Source: Methanosarcina sp. 2.H.T.1A.6 (GTDB lineage Archaea; Halobacteriota; Methanosarcinia; Methanosarcinales; Methanosarcinaceae). From it: a DNA stretch of 64,000 nucleotides. Where the stretch lies: NCBI RefSeq assembly GCF_000979455.1, contig NZ_JJOY01000049.1:124001-188000 (forward strand). The letters run 5' to 3'. The position numbers were made by a program, and so were the translations under genes. This document shows, one piece after another, positions 9,588 to 18,194 of the stretch. The notes beneath the pieces were generated by a model. That model searched no databases and had not been told where the DNA came from. It was given only the letters and a program-made list of their open reading frames with translations. Position 1 is the first letter of the stretch, and each line of letters begins with the position of its first letter.

Positions 9588-9998
9588 ATGCCAAGAAGAA
9601 AATTTCTTATCATATTTGTAGGTATATGCCTTTTGTTAGTAGGCATTGTCGTTTTACCTTATGTTATTAGGCATAACTCTCTCCCTGACAAAAAAGAAAA
9701 TAATACTTTGTTAATCATACATAATCAGGGAAATACAAGTCATGAAGTTACTGTGAAATTATTTGACTCAAAAAACAACTCTATATTTAATGAATCATAT
9801 ATTTTAGCTCCTGGGGAAGATATAAGAAGTCAATATCCAGTTGGATTGGTAACGGGGACATACATTGAAGTTACATTAAATAACAATATTACAAAGACCG
9901 AAACTGTTTCTCAAAATTTGAGCGATATAGCTATCTTATATATTAATATAGATGCGCATCCCGATGATCCATTGGATCTAAGCATTGCTGTTCCATGA
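9588..9998 (+). CDS. Small exported membrane-anchored protein, function unknown
   Basis: A 136-residue protein. A basic start (MPRRK) and one hydrophobic helix (about 6-27) would anchor it in the membrane with the rest outside. The ectodomain (about 35-136) is rich in beta-strand pattern and Asn, with many N-glycosylation-type Asn-X-Ser/Thr sites, and could be an Ig-like sandwich. GGGG just upstream (TAAGGGGTTAAA) is a fair ribosome-binding site. AT-rich codon use differs from the housekeeping genes and matches the rest of the island. Family not recognised. Confidence 0.65.
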   Translation: MPRRKFLIIFVGICLLLVGIVVLPYVIRHNSLPDKKENNTLLIIHNQGNTSHEVTVKLFDSKNNSIFNESYILAPGEDIRSQYPVGLVTGTYIEVTLNNNITKTETVSQNLSDIAILYINIDAHPDDPLDLSIAVP

Positions 9999-10205
9999 AT
10001 TTGATGGTATTAAACTGAACTAGGTTCTCTTAAATTCACTATTAAACTTGCCCAAATTTTTAAGATTTATTTTTATCTTATTTGATTTTGGTATAAAAAG
10101 ATGAAAATCCTTAACAAAAAATCATCTTTTAATTTTTATTAGAAGAGACGATTTGTAGCACATGCAGCTATATAAGTTTTCTAGCCAACTCATTAAACTA
10201 TTCGT

Positions 10206-10451
10206 CCTATTAAGTAATACTTCTGTAAAACGTAATCCTAAACTCAACATCCTTTCTGATTATTTGATAACCTGGCCGGAAAACTTATAAGGAGTTGACA
10301 ATGAGGAGTTTATGGAGTTCAAAAGTATTTCCCGTACCACACGAACTCCATAACATACGCCCTAAGAGGCAATAATTATGTTAGCTTTGTGTATATTTAA
10401 GCTTGCCTGATTTTGCCTCCTAGGGAAAAATAACTAGGAGTGAAACAAATG
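10206..10451 (+). promoter_or_regulatory. Leader element, copy 2 (complete, but leads into ATG-ATT-TAG)
   Basis: Complete element. TATA box CTTATAAG (10284-10291). A 10-bp hairpin TATGGAGTTC (10311-10320) with GAACTCCATA (10343-10352). GCC-CTAAGA-GGC (10359-10370). GAGGCAA (10366-10372) can pair with TTGCCTC (10413-10419). A 7-bp hairpin CTCCTAG (10417-10423) with CTAGGAG (10434-10440) buries the Shine-Dalgarno AGGAG. The ATG that follows (10449) is stopped after two codons, so the gene once served here appears lost. Confidence 0.65.
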
Positions 10452-10484
10452 ATTTAGTACTGTTTACATTAAGGAGCTATACCA

Positions 10485-11135
10485 ATGAACCGGATATCAA
10501 TAAGTCAGACAAAACTGTCACTATTTCTAATATCACTCACTTTTTTTGCTTGGTGGATAGAAGCCTTCGTTTGTATGTTTATTACATGGAATATGCCTAA
10601 TCCTCCTCTTATTAATCTCCTATCTTTATATCTCTTCTCACTGCTTCTTCCCGCAGTTGGACTTTTGATTTTTATGAAAAATACAAAAAAGACCTCATCC
10701 AGATGGTATTGGGGAATTCCATTTCTTATCGGACTTATATTATATACATTTATCAGGGACTTTTCATTTATGAGACCGTTGGAGCCAGGTGCTCTATTTC
10801 AATTCACTTATGGTCAGTCATTCATTGCCTCCTTTGACAAGTGGCATCTGTTAGAGGGCCGCTCTATAGCGACTGACCCTTTCATAAATTCCATTTCTAT
10901 CTTCTTTTCTCTAGCTTCTGCACTATTCTGTCTTTCTGTCCCGGAAGAAAAACGGAAGAAAATGATGTTACCATTAGGACTCTCTCTTGTCGCAGCACTT
11001 TCTAATATGATACTTTTTGTAGAATACTCGATGAAAAATCCCGGAGACGTTCCCATTTTTTTCTATATATATTCAATAGCTATTCTCATCCTTGGTTTAT
11101 CATTCATAAGAGTAGCTGTCATCTATGACAAGTAA
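10485..11135 (+). CDS. Multi-pass membrane protein, function unknown
   Basis: A 216-residue integral membrane protein with about six predicted helices (about 9-35, 43-63, 75-92, 134-151, 160-180, 188-210). A polar loop (about 93-133) separates the two halves. No family motif is recognised. It has its own AAGGAG at 10471-10476, 8 bases before ATG. It follows leader copy 2, and that leader's own start codon is dead, so this gene may or may not be expressed from it. AT-rich like its neighbours. Confidence 0.65.
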   Translation: MNRISISQTKLSLFLISLTFFAWWIEAFVCMFITWNMPNPPLINLLSLYLFSLLLPAVGLLIFMKNTKKTSSRWYWGIPFLIGLILYTFIRDFSFMRPLEPGALFQFTYGQSFIASFDKWHLLEGRSIATDPFINSISIFFSLASALFCLSVPEEKRKKMMLPLGLSLVAALSNMILFVEYSMKNPGDVPIFFYIYSIAILILGLSFIRVAVIYDK

Positions 11136-11260
11136 TAAGTCCATATTTTTGAAAAAAATAGGATTTTCATATTCCAATAGTAGTAATAAATTCTCGATGA
11201 TTAACTTACCAGTTTTGTGTGTGAAATTTCGTTCTAGAAGAAAACATTGATGATAGCCTT

Positions 11261-11833
11261 ATGATTGTTGATATCGGCAATCCTTCCTCTCTAATTTTAA
11301 AAGGGATTTGTGATGTTTGTGCTAGTGATGTTGAAGTTTCCGGGAATTATATCTATGCAATTAATGGTGTTAATGGTCTTGTTATTCTGAAAGCAAACCC
11401 AGAACAATCAGCGTTTATTGTTGCAGACTTCAGCAGCAATTCTACATCCGGTTACGCCCCTCTTTCGATCCAGTTTAATGACAGTTCTCAGAATGAAACC
11501 GTATGGAACTGGGACTTTGGAGACGGATTAAATTCAACGAATCAAAACCCGATCCATACTTACTCCTCAGCAGGAACTTATAATGTTGAACTGACAGTAA
11601 TAAATGGAAACAGAACAGCCTCAAAAGAGGCTACGATATTTGTGCTGGATGCAACTAGTTTCAGTGAAAAAAACAGCATCGGGGGCGAAGGAGAAGATAG
11701 TGCTGGCGTAATCATAACAAAAGATACAAGCATTCCTGCAAAAGGAAGCAAAAGAACTCCTGGATTTGAGATAGTTTACGGAATCATGAGCCTGATAGCT
11801 GCATTCTGGATAAAGGAGATTAATAAAAAGTAA
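11261..11833 (+). CDS. PKD-domain surface protein fragment with PGF-CTERM tail (probably 5'-truncated)
   Basis: The frame begins inside an LVIVD-type repeat (MIVDIGNPS...[16 protein letters not shown]), runs into one PKD domain (about 52-130, with WNWDFGDG and [12 protein letters not shown]), and ends in a Ser/Gly-rich spacer and TPGFEIV plus a hydrophobic stretch and Lys, the PGF-CTERM signal cut by archaeosortase. There is no ribosome-binding site and no signal peptide; an in-frame stop lies at 11222-11224. LVIVD proteins normally have a signal peptide and several repeats, so this is most likely the 3' remnant of a larger S-layer-associated protein. Confidence 0.6.
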   Translation: MIVDIGNPSSLILKGICDVCASDVEVSGNYIYAINGVNGLVILKANPEQSAFIVADFSSNSTSGYAPLSIQFNDSSQNETVWNWDFGDGLNSTNQNPIHTYSSAGTYNVELTVINGNRTASKEATIFVLDATSFSEKNSIGGEGEDSAGVIITKDTSIPAKGSKRTPGFEIVYGIMSLIAAFWIKEINKK

Positions 11834-11986
11834 GTAGAAAATTTTCCTGAAATTATTTAGTCTCGGGATTCGTTTCAATTTTTTCATACATTCATAATCC
11901 AAAAATCTTATTCGATTATGTAGTAAGTCCAAATTTCTCGATGATGGTACTAGCATGAAAGAAAAATGCCAGTTGAGGGATAAAAG

Positions 11987-13420
11987 ATGAAAAGTAACAC
12001 TATATCAACAACGCCAACTGTCACTTTTTCGATTTCACTTCCATCTGTGGCAATGTCTAATGAAGCACACATAGGATACGCCCTCACAAGAGCTTTGGGG
12101 ATAACAGCACTTGCGATTTTAATATTGGTGAGTTTAGCAGGTGCCGCTCCTTTTGCATATGTGACGAGTATAGGTATCGACACCGGCACTGTTTTTGTAA
12201 TTGACACAGCAACTAACAATCTTACAGCCGTGGTGCCTATAGAAGGCTGGGCTGGAGAAGCCGCAATCAACCCTGCAGGAACAAAGGTATATGTGACAGA
12301 CTCATCAGGATTCAGCACCAATGTTTTTGTAATTGACACCGCGACAAACACTGTTGATGCAGTAGTGGATGTGGGAATTTATCCCCGGAAAGTTGCAGTT
12401 AATCCCAAAGGGTCCAGGGTTTATGTGACGAATCGTTACAGTAGAGTGGACGATAACAGCAACAATGTCTCTGTAATTAACACAGTAATTGGCACATCCA
12501 CAAACACTGTAATGGACCCGGTTAATATGGGGCTAAGTACTTCTGACGTTGCATTCTCCCTGGATGGGAAAAAAATCTATGCTACCAACAGTCGCAACAA
12601 CACTACCTCTGTAATTGATGCGGCTACAAACAAAGTTACAGCTATTGTTCCTGTAGGAGATTATCCTACTGATATTGCGGTCAGTCCTGATGGAAATGAA
12701 GTGTATGTGATTAATTCAGGGAGCAACAATGTTTCTGTAATTGACACGGTTACAAACAATGTTACAGGAACTGTATCTGTAGGAGACAGCCCCGGTGATA
12801 TCGCAGTCACTCCTGATGGTAAAAAGGCATATGTGACAAACTCCGGTTCCTACAAAGATCCCGGCAACACTGTTTCTGTAATTGATACATCAACAAACAC
12901 CGTTACAGCTACAGTGTATGTAGGAACTGCTCCGAGGGGGATTGCAGTCACTCCAGATGGAAAAAAGGCATATGTAGTGATCTCTGATAGCTACTCCAGC
13001 GACTACAATAATAATGTCTCTGTAATTGACACAACCACAAACACTGTTACAGCGACTGTGAATACAGGAAAATATACTATGAACGGTCCTGCTGGAGTTG
13101 TCATTGGACCTTTTAGAAGTTCTGATATGACTGATCAAAGCATAAAGGCAACCTACAATGAAACTGGCCAGAGTACAATGGCGAATTTAAACGCAACTGA
13201 AGATATAGGAGTTGAAGAAACTAACTTATCATCGTCTGAAGACAAAAGTGCTGTTGAACTCAATAATTCAAACAATAGTAATGATACAAATAATTCTGAA
13301 TCTGATAACGGTAGTGTCTCAGGTGGAAATGAACCGAGCAAAAATAATTCTACTCCGGGTTTCGAATTATTGGGGAGCTTGACCTGTATTTATGGAGGAT
13401 GGATACTTCGGAAAAAGTAA
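11987..13420 (+). CDS. YVTN beta-propeller cell-surface protein with PGF-CTERM anchor
   Basis: A 477-residue exported protein. After about 35 residues comes a signal-like helix (ALGITALAILILVSLAGA). Then about seven repeats of roughly 42 residues follow (VIDTATN...V.VG..P..IAV.PDG...YVTN), the YVTN propeller of archaeal surface-layer proteins. A Ser/Asn-rich stalk (about 400-452) leads to TPGFELL, a hydrophobic segment and RKK, the PGF-CTERM signal. GAGGG at 11974-11978 supports the ATG at 11987; ATG 12053 is an alternative. The stalk and anchor DNA is nearly identical to that of the 16876 gene. Likely role: adhesion or envelope structure. Confidence 0.85.
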   Translation: MKSNTISTTPTVTFSISLPSVAMSNEAHIGYALTRALGITALAILILVSLAGAAPFAYVTSIGIDTGTVFVIDTATNNLTAVVPIEGWAGEAAINPAGTKVYVTDSSGFSTNVFVIDTATNTVDAVVDVGIYPRKVAVNPKGSRVYVTNRYSRVDDNSNNVSVINTVIGTSTNTVMDPVNMGLSTSDVAFSLDGKKIYATNSRNNTTSVIDAATNKVTAIVPVGDYPTDIAVSPDGNEVYVINSGSNNVSVIDTVTNNVTGTVSVGDSPGDIAVTPDGKKAYVTNSGSYKDPGNTVSVIDTSTNTVTATVYVGTAPRGIAVTPDGKKAYVVISDSYSSDYNNNVSVIDTTTNTVTATVNTGKYTMNGPAGVVIGPFRSSDMTDQSIKATYNETGQSTMANLNATEDIGVEETNLSSSEDKSAVELNNSNNSNDTNNSESDNGSVSGGNEPSKNNSTPGFELLGSLTCIYGGWILRKK

Positions 13421-13532
13421 TACAAGGTTTGGATTGAACATGTATTGCTGACGACTGATGATTCGTTCCTGTTGGATCTGGTAATAGAAAGCATAGAAAT
13501 GTGATGATCGAAGCTTCACGCATACTGTGAGG

Positions 13533-13554
13533 GATTAAAACCTTTAATCTTTTT
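13533..13554 (+). terminator. Hairpin plus T-run between the YVTN gene and UPF0228
   Basis: GATTAAA (13533-13539) pairs with TTTAATC (13543-13549), followed by five T. It ends 11 bases before the next start codon, so it may terminate the upstream gene or attenuate the UPF0228 gene. The same arrangement with different sequence occurs at 18158-18183. Confidence 0.5.
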
Positions 13555-13565
13555 GCGGTGTTGGT

Positions 13566-14162
13566 ATGGGTAAAATCAATACGGAGATCGCTATTTTTAT
13601 TGTATTTCTTATTCTCTTAGCTTTTTGGGGGCTATTTATTAGAGTTCCAGTTGAGGACACGCAAACGACAGCTGATGAGCTGAAGGTAAGTGGTATGTAT
13701 GTCCAGTTTGAAAACGGAACTTCCGATCATGAAGTTGCAACTATTCTTAAAAACTGCAACATGACTATGGACTACAGCATAAAGTACAATATTGATTCTA
13801 TGGCGAATGAGTACTACATTATGTTAGACAAAGATGAAAGGGATGTGAGACGCGAACTGAGCGAAGGGATGAAGGAAGATAATAAAGATTGGACGGTGTC
13901 TTCTCCGTCACATGTTATCAGGAGAGAAGATTATTACGTAATTATGGTATCTGAACAAGCTACCAATGATGAAACTTTTCTTGCGATACTGGATAAATAT
14001 GATATTCAGATGAAAAAATCTGTTTGGTGCTATATTCGCTTTGAAAAGCCGGATGGATCCAGGTATTGGATTCCAGAGGAAAATGCAATCAGAATAAAAA
14101 ATGAACTTGAAAGTAATGAAAGTATTTTTTCTGTACATATTGACTACATTTATGATCAATAA
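13566..14162 (+). CDS. UPF0228 family protein (copy 1)
   Basis: A 198-residue protein of a family I know from Methanosarcina, function unknown. One N-terminal helix (about 6-27) anchors or exports it; the rest (about 40-198) is alpha/beta. Two halves look like an internal repeat: strand, helix with ILKNCN, strand, then again strand, helix with ILDKYD, strand, ending [15 protein letters not shown] (13557-13560) precedes ATG 13566. Clearly a paralog of 18195-18731 (shared FENGT or [13 protein letters not shown]). It sits directly behind a PGF-CTERM surface protein, as the second copy does. Confidence 0.85.
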   Translation: MGKINTEIAIFIVFLILLAFWGLFIRVPVEDTQTTADELKVSGMYVQFENGTSDHEVATILKNCNMTMDYSIKYNIDSMANEYYIMLDKDERDVRRELSEGMKEDNKDWTVSSPSHVIRREDYYVIMVSEQATNDETFLAILDKYDIQMKKSVWCYIRFEKPDGSRYWIPEENAIRIKNELESNESIFSVHIDYIYDQ

Positions 14163-14451
14163 TTTATTCACGTTTTTGAGAAGATGTTCGAAGATTGTTA
14201 TGTATACACAAACATACAGATAACTATGGATTGACTTTATAGAATAATTTTATCACAATCCTGATTCTAATATTAATAAATCGTGACAGCAGACCGTCTT
14301 AAAATAACGTTAATTTGTCATTTGACTCCAGGAGTCTGAAAGGGCAGAAATTTTACTTATTAGTATGCTGGGATTGTTTTTCTCTCGGCTAATTAAGTAA
14401 GGTGCGTTTGTTTGGTGCATTATGGAATAAACCAGCGTTTTTGGAATTAAC
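14163..14451. other. Intergenic stretch, nothing recognised
   Basis: About 290 AT-rich bases after the first UPF0228 gene. I see no repeat, strong hairpin or convincing frame. Confidence 0.5.
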
Positions 14452-14637
14452 ATGAATGCAAAATCAGCTAACATAATATCACGTATATTAGCACTGATAG
14501 CTCTTATTATAGCACTATATAATGCATATCTTGGATGGTTAGACAAATCAAAAGACTCTTACTTATCAATTCTTATATTGATATTTGTTTTATTGTCATT
14601 ACTTACCGCAGAATATTCAAAAAAACAAAACCGCTAG
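14452..14637 (+). CDS. Small two-helix membrane protein
   Basis: A 61-residue protein, almost wholly two hydrophobic helices (about 8-27 and 36-52) joined by a short loop (GWLDKSKDSY) and closed by a basic tail (KKQNR). The positive C-terminus suggests a hairpin with both ends inside. The upstream sequence offers only weak GGAA as a ribosome-binding site. Small hydrophobic proteins like this are common in Methanosarcina but I cannot name a family. It could be a toxin-like or accessory peptide; no evidence for either. Confidence 0.5.
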   Translation: MNAKSANIISRILALIALIIALYNAYLGWLDKSKDSYLSILILIFVLLSLLTAEYSKKQNR

Positions 14638-15199
14638 GGATTATGTTATCAAAATCTATACAGAGTTATTCATTGCAGGTGCTTTTAATGTTTCTATTAT
14701 AGCAACGTCTATGGTATGCTATTTTCCTTCTTATCAGTCTTTTTAGTATAATTTCTTGCAGGCTCTTTGTATGGAACTAAGGTTCTTACTGTCGGGAGTA
14801 TGACAAATTTGTGCAGGCATTGCTAGAGCCTATCGTTTAATGATTACGAAATGAGGTACATGGAAAAGAAGCTTACTAAATGGGGATTCTGAAAAGATAA
14901 TTTCTCATTCATTTTCTGTGGAGTGATTCAGAGGCTCTTGGCTGGATGAGGGGATAGAATCACGGGGCAGACAAGATCTCTTTGCAATGAGGCTGCACGT
15001 AGCTAGAAAAGCTTATAATAGCACACAAGTCTACAATTAATTATGCATGACAGCACATAGAATTAGATTGCTCCACGTTGTGATACTTTTTCTTTGAAAT
15101 GAATGCCTGAATATGAGTTATGACAATGTCCTCATATATGTATCTTCTCTCCATACCATCAAACACTCAAAGGTTAAGGAAAGAATTCAGATTCAAAAC
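14638..15199. other. Long intergenic stretch before leader copy 3
   Basis: About 560 bases with stops in all frames and no recognisable gene. Some stretches (about 14880-15010) are less AT-rich and may be decayed coding sequence, but I could not match them to any protein. Confidence 0.4.
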
Positions 15200-15406
15200 G
15201 AGCACGAAAAACAGATTGTTTGATACTGTGGACAGAAAACTTATATAGAGATAATTAAAAGGAGTTTATGGAGTTCAAATAAACTTTCCAGATTCAGACG
15301 AACTCCATAACATACGCCCTAAGAGGCAATAATTAGGTTAGCTTTGCGTATATTTAAGCTTGCCTGATTTTGCCTCCTGGGTATAAGATACACAGGAGAT
15401 AAAATA
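15200..15406 (+). promoter_or_regulatory. Leader element, copy 3 (complete, directly upstream of the protease gene)
   Basis: TATA box CTTATATAG (15241-15249). A 10-bp hairpin TATGGAGTTC (15268-15277) with GAACTCCATA (15301-15310). GCC-CTAAGA-GGC (15317-15328). GAGGCAA (15324-15330) can pair with TTGCCTC (15371-15377). The last hairpin is CTCCTG (15375-15380) with CAGGAG (15394-15399), extended by GTAT (15382-15385) with ATAC (15389-15392). It hides the Shine-Dalgarno AGGAG, 7 bases before the protease ATG at 15407. TTGCCTC overlaps CTCCTG, so the two pairings exclude each other, as in a translational switch. Confidence 0.7.
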
Positions 15407-16489
15407 ATGAACCGTAATAAAATTGGAGCAGGTATACTTCTTTTGGCAGTACTACTTACTGGAGTAGTATTCGTAGCTTCCGCGTCTGACGACAATAGTC
15501 AAAATACACTACCAAAAGGCGAGATATTTGAATTTAACGAGTCAAATTCACAACGTGTAGAACTACCGGATTTCGGCCCTCATATTATGATTATCTGAGA
15601 AAAGACCTCAATGTTTTAGCAACAAAAGGTAAAATCCCACAGTATGATACTCAAGTAGAAAGGCAAAACTGGCTTGCTAAGCTTAATGATATTAGAGTTA
15701 TCGCACGAAATGAATTAAGTCCTTATGCGTATCCAAAAGGGCCAGTTTTAGCACATGGTTTTGACATAAATGGCACAATGAAAGTTTTTCTTTATGAGGG
15801 TATGAATGTTACGGACACTCAAATCAATGAAATATACAATGTAATAAATGCAATAGGAAATAAAAAGAATATACAGGACATTCCTGTTATATTCAAAAAA
15901 AGCGATTTCGTCAAAGATGCTGTTGCGAGTGGTTATGATACTAAGTATCGTAATCCATTAATTGGTGCAATACAGCTCACTGGTCAAACCGGCGCTAGGG
16001 GAACACTGGGTTTTTGTGCTAAAACGGGTAGTGGAACTGGATATGTTACTGCACAACATCTTGGAACTCATGTAGGTTATCAGATGTATCAGCCAACGAA
16101 AACATCACAAAATTCGTTAGGTACTGTTTCAATGATTAGCGGTCATCATGCAGATGCATGTTTCGTTCCATATGGTGATGTGTCTGCAAAAATTCATATC
16201 GGTAACGGAAACACTTTACCAGTAGTTACTTATATGTCGGCACAACCAAGCGATGAATGGTCTGGCCTGACAGTGTATAAGTCTGGGAAAGTATTATGAT
16301 TTAATTGAAACAGATGTTCATATTGAGAGTGGAGATAGTGGAGGTCCATTGTATACCATGCCAACAAGTGCCAATAAGTGTAATATTATAGGAATTGCAA
16401 AGGGTGTTATGGCTGGTAACTCTCTCTTCTCGTCAGTTTATGGAATTAAGTACGATTTAGCGGGTGTTGTTGTACCAATCACAACTTAA
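15407..16489 (+). pseudogene. Secreted trypsin-like (S1) protease with pro-domain, two frameshifts
   Basis: Frame 1 (15407-15598) gives a signal peptide (about 5-26). Near 15583-15590 the homologous reading moves to another frame (YDYLRKDL onward) and continues through a pro-domain (about 15650-15900) into a chymotrypsin-fold domain with TAQHL (His) and HHADACF (Asp). Near 16285-16300 it shifts back to the first frame to give SGDSGGP (Ser), ending at 16489. All three catalytic residues survive, so the gene decayed recently or contains sequence errors. Signal, pro-domain, protease order resembles streptogrisin/alpha-lytic-type enzymes. The pro-domain matches two domains of the 16876 protein. 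Expression would be under leader copy 3. Confidence 0.8.
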
Positions 16490-16875
16490 ATAGTATATAT
16501 AAAATAACCTTTATACTTAAGCTCATCCCATTACCAATTTTATTTTCACATCTTATGAGAGTTTTGTTTTATAGCCTGAATTCGACAGATTCATTTAGTT
16601 TGTGTAGTATGTACTTACAAAAAACGCATTGCTTCGGCACAACGAGTTTATAATATCTGAATTATGGCAAAAATCAATAAAAACACGATAAACTTTGAAT
16701 AGTATGAATAAAACAGATGCAGAAAGCTAATTTGTTTATTAGAAAAGGTATGCTTCTGTCAAATTAAGGTTACAAATGTTTTCATGCTCATAGGTTTGAT
16801 TGATTATTCTAAACTCAAGACAAAGGAAAGGTGGTTTTGGGATTGGCTCTTTTATAAATGCTTTGAGGAACTTGC
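16490..16875. other. Intergenic stretch, nothing recognised
   Basis: About 390 AT-rich bases between the protease pseudogene and the surface protein. GAGGA at about 16865 is the ribosome-binding site of the next gene; no other signal seen. Confidence 0.5.
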
Positions 16876-18051
16876 ATGGAAATACGAAAACTTCTCTTCA
16901 TATTTTCAATAGATATTCTTTTGATATTTGGTTTCACTACATGTGCGGTTTTCGGAATAAGTTCAAACGGTAATAAATCAGCTCAATCAGGTGATTACTT
17001 GAGCTATGAAGTCAGCAACGTAAATTTCGACAACTACAACTACTTTTTTGGTCTTAACTCATACGGGAATACTGTAATTACTATATACGGCAAACCCCCT
17101 GCACGGGATACTGAAGAACAAAAAGACCGATGGAATTCTACTCTTGAAGAGCTCAGTAGTAAAACAAAAGCTACTCTTGCTTCCAAATATATGTATCCTC
17201 ATGGAGAAGTAGTAACATGTGGGGCTAATACCAAGGGGTACTTTGTGATTTTATTTAAGTATGGCAATGTTGATGAATCGTTGATGAATGAAATATATGC
17301 TCAAATAGACAACTCTGCAAGAGAAATGAGCATATACGACATTCCAGTAGAATTCGGATATGGTACATATTATCGGCAGAAAATTCCACTGAGTGATGGA
17401 CTCAGAGAATATGAATTTGGAAGAAGCATAGAAAACCTTTCTGAATCTGATATACAGATTATCGAAGAGTATATGATGCAAAAACATGAATCAGTTTACA
17501 AAGGTGGAGATATTGCAAATTATGGAACTATTCCCTTACTGAAAGATAAGAACGAGCATGACGCATGGGTACATAAAATGATGTTGATTTTTCACCACAT
17601 TAGAGGAAAATTAGATTCGTATATGGATAAAGGTCAAATTAGCTCATATGCATACGGATCCACTAGATTGGAAGTCGGGATTCCCCAAAATTTGTCCTAT
17701 GAAGAAAAGACAGCTATTGCTAAAGAAAGTTATCAAGTAATTGATGGAGAAGCAAGAAAAGAAAATGTAACTGATGTTCCTGTTGCTTTTAAAAGTGTGG
17801 GGAACCTTTATAATGCAACCGAAACTGATGATTTAAGACCAATTGAAGAAACTAACTTATCATCGTCTGAAGACAAAAGTGCTGTTGAACTCAATAATTC
17901 AAACAATAATACTGATACTAATAATTCTGAATCTGATAATGGTAGTAGCTCAGGTGAAAATGAATCGAGCAAAAATAACGCTACTCCGGGCTTCGGATTA
18001 TTGGGAAGCCTAGCTTGCCTATATGGAGGGTGGAAACTCAGGAAAAAGTAA
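16876..18051 (+). CDS. PGF-CTERM surface protein with two protease-pro-domain-like repeats
   Basis: A 391-residue exported protein: signal helix (about 5-27), domain 1 (about 78-163), linker, domain 2 (about 222-308), Ser/Asn-rich stalk (about 322-366), then TPGFGLL, a hydrophobic segment and RKK (PGF-CTERM). Both domains share a pattern with the pro-region of the adjacent S1 protease: a Trp about 7 residues in, then a Tyr/Gly turn before a strand, then DIPVEF or DVPVAF at the end (protease: DIPVIF). The stalk DNA shares 66 identical bases with the YVTN gene. Possible roles are an anchored inhibitor, a folding helper or a decoy; none is shown. Confidence 0.75.
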   Translation: MEIRKLLFIFSIDILLIFGFTTCAVFGISSNGNKSAQSGDYLSYEVSNVNFDNYNYFFGLNSYGNTVITIYGKPPARDTEEQKDRWNSTLEELSSKTKATLASKYMYPHGEVVTCGANTKGYFVILFKYGNVDESLMNEIYAQIDNSAREMSIYDIPVEFGYGTYYRQKIPLSDGLREYEFGRSIENLSESDIQIIEEYMMQKHESVYKGGDIANYGTIPLLKDKNEHDAWVHKMMLIFHHIRGKLDSYMDKGQISSYAYGSTRLEVGIPQNLSYEEKTAIAKESYQVIDGEARKENVTDVPVAFKSVGNLYNATETDDLRPIEETNLSSSEDKSAVELNNSNNNTDTNNSESDNGSSSGENESSKNNATPGFGLLGSLACLYGGWKLRKK

Positions 18052-18157
18052 TGATGGATCTGGATAACCGGATCGCTGGCAATTGGTAATCTGTAGCCTG
18101 TTGGATCTGATATACAAACGGTTGAAGCCTCTGGTTCTTAAATTAAATGCATATAAT

Positions 18158-18183
18158 GAGGAGTTAAAACTCCTCCTTTTTTT
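18158..18183 (+). terminator. Strong hairpin plus T-run between surface protein and UPF0228
   Basis: GAGGAGTT (18158-18165) pairs with AACTCCTC (18168-18175), followed by C and seven T. It ends 11 bases before the next ATG. Same place and shape as the hairpin at 13533-13554, but a different stem sequence. Confidence 0.6.
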
Positions 18184-18194
18184 CGGTGATTTAT

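Noticed and set aside
10206-10451. The leader element as a transposon end or insertion sequence
   Set aside because: No terminal inverted repeats, target-site duplication or transposase; the conserved parts are promoter, hairpins and ribosome-binding site.
14880-15010. A transposase remnant upstream of leader copy 3
   Set aside because: A short frame looked possible, but no transposase motif or inverted repeats could be recognised.
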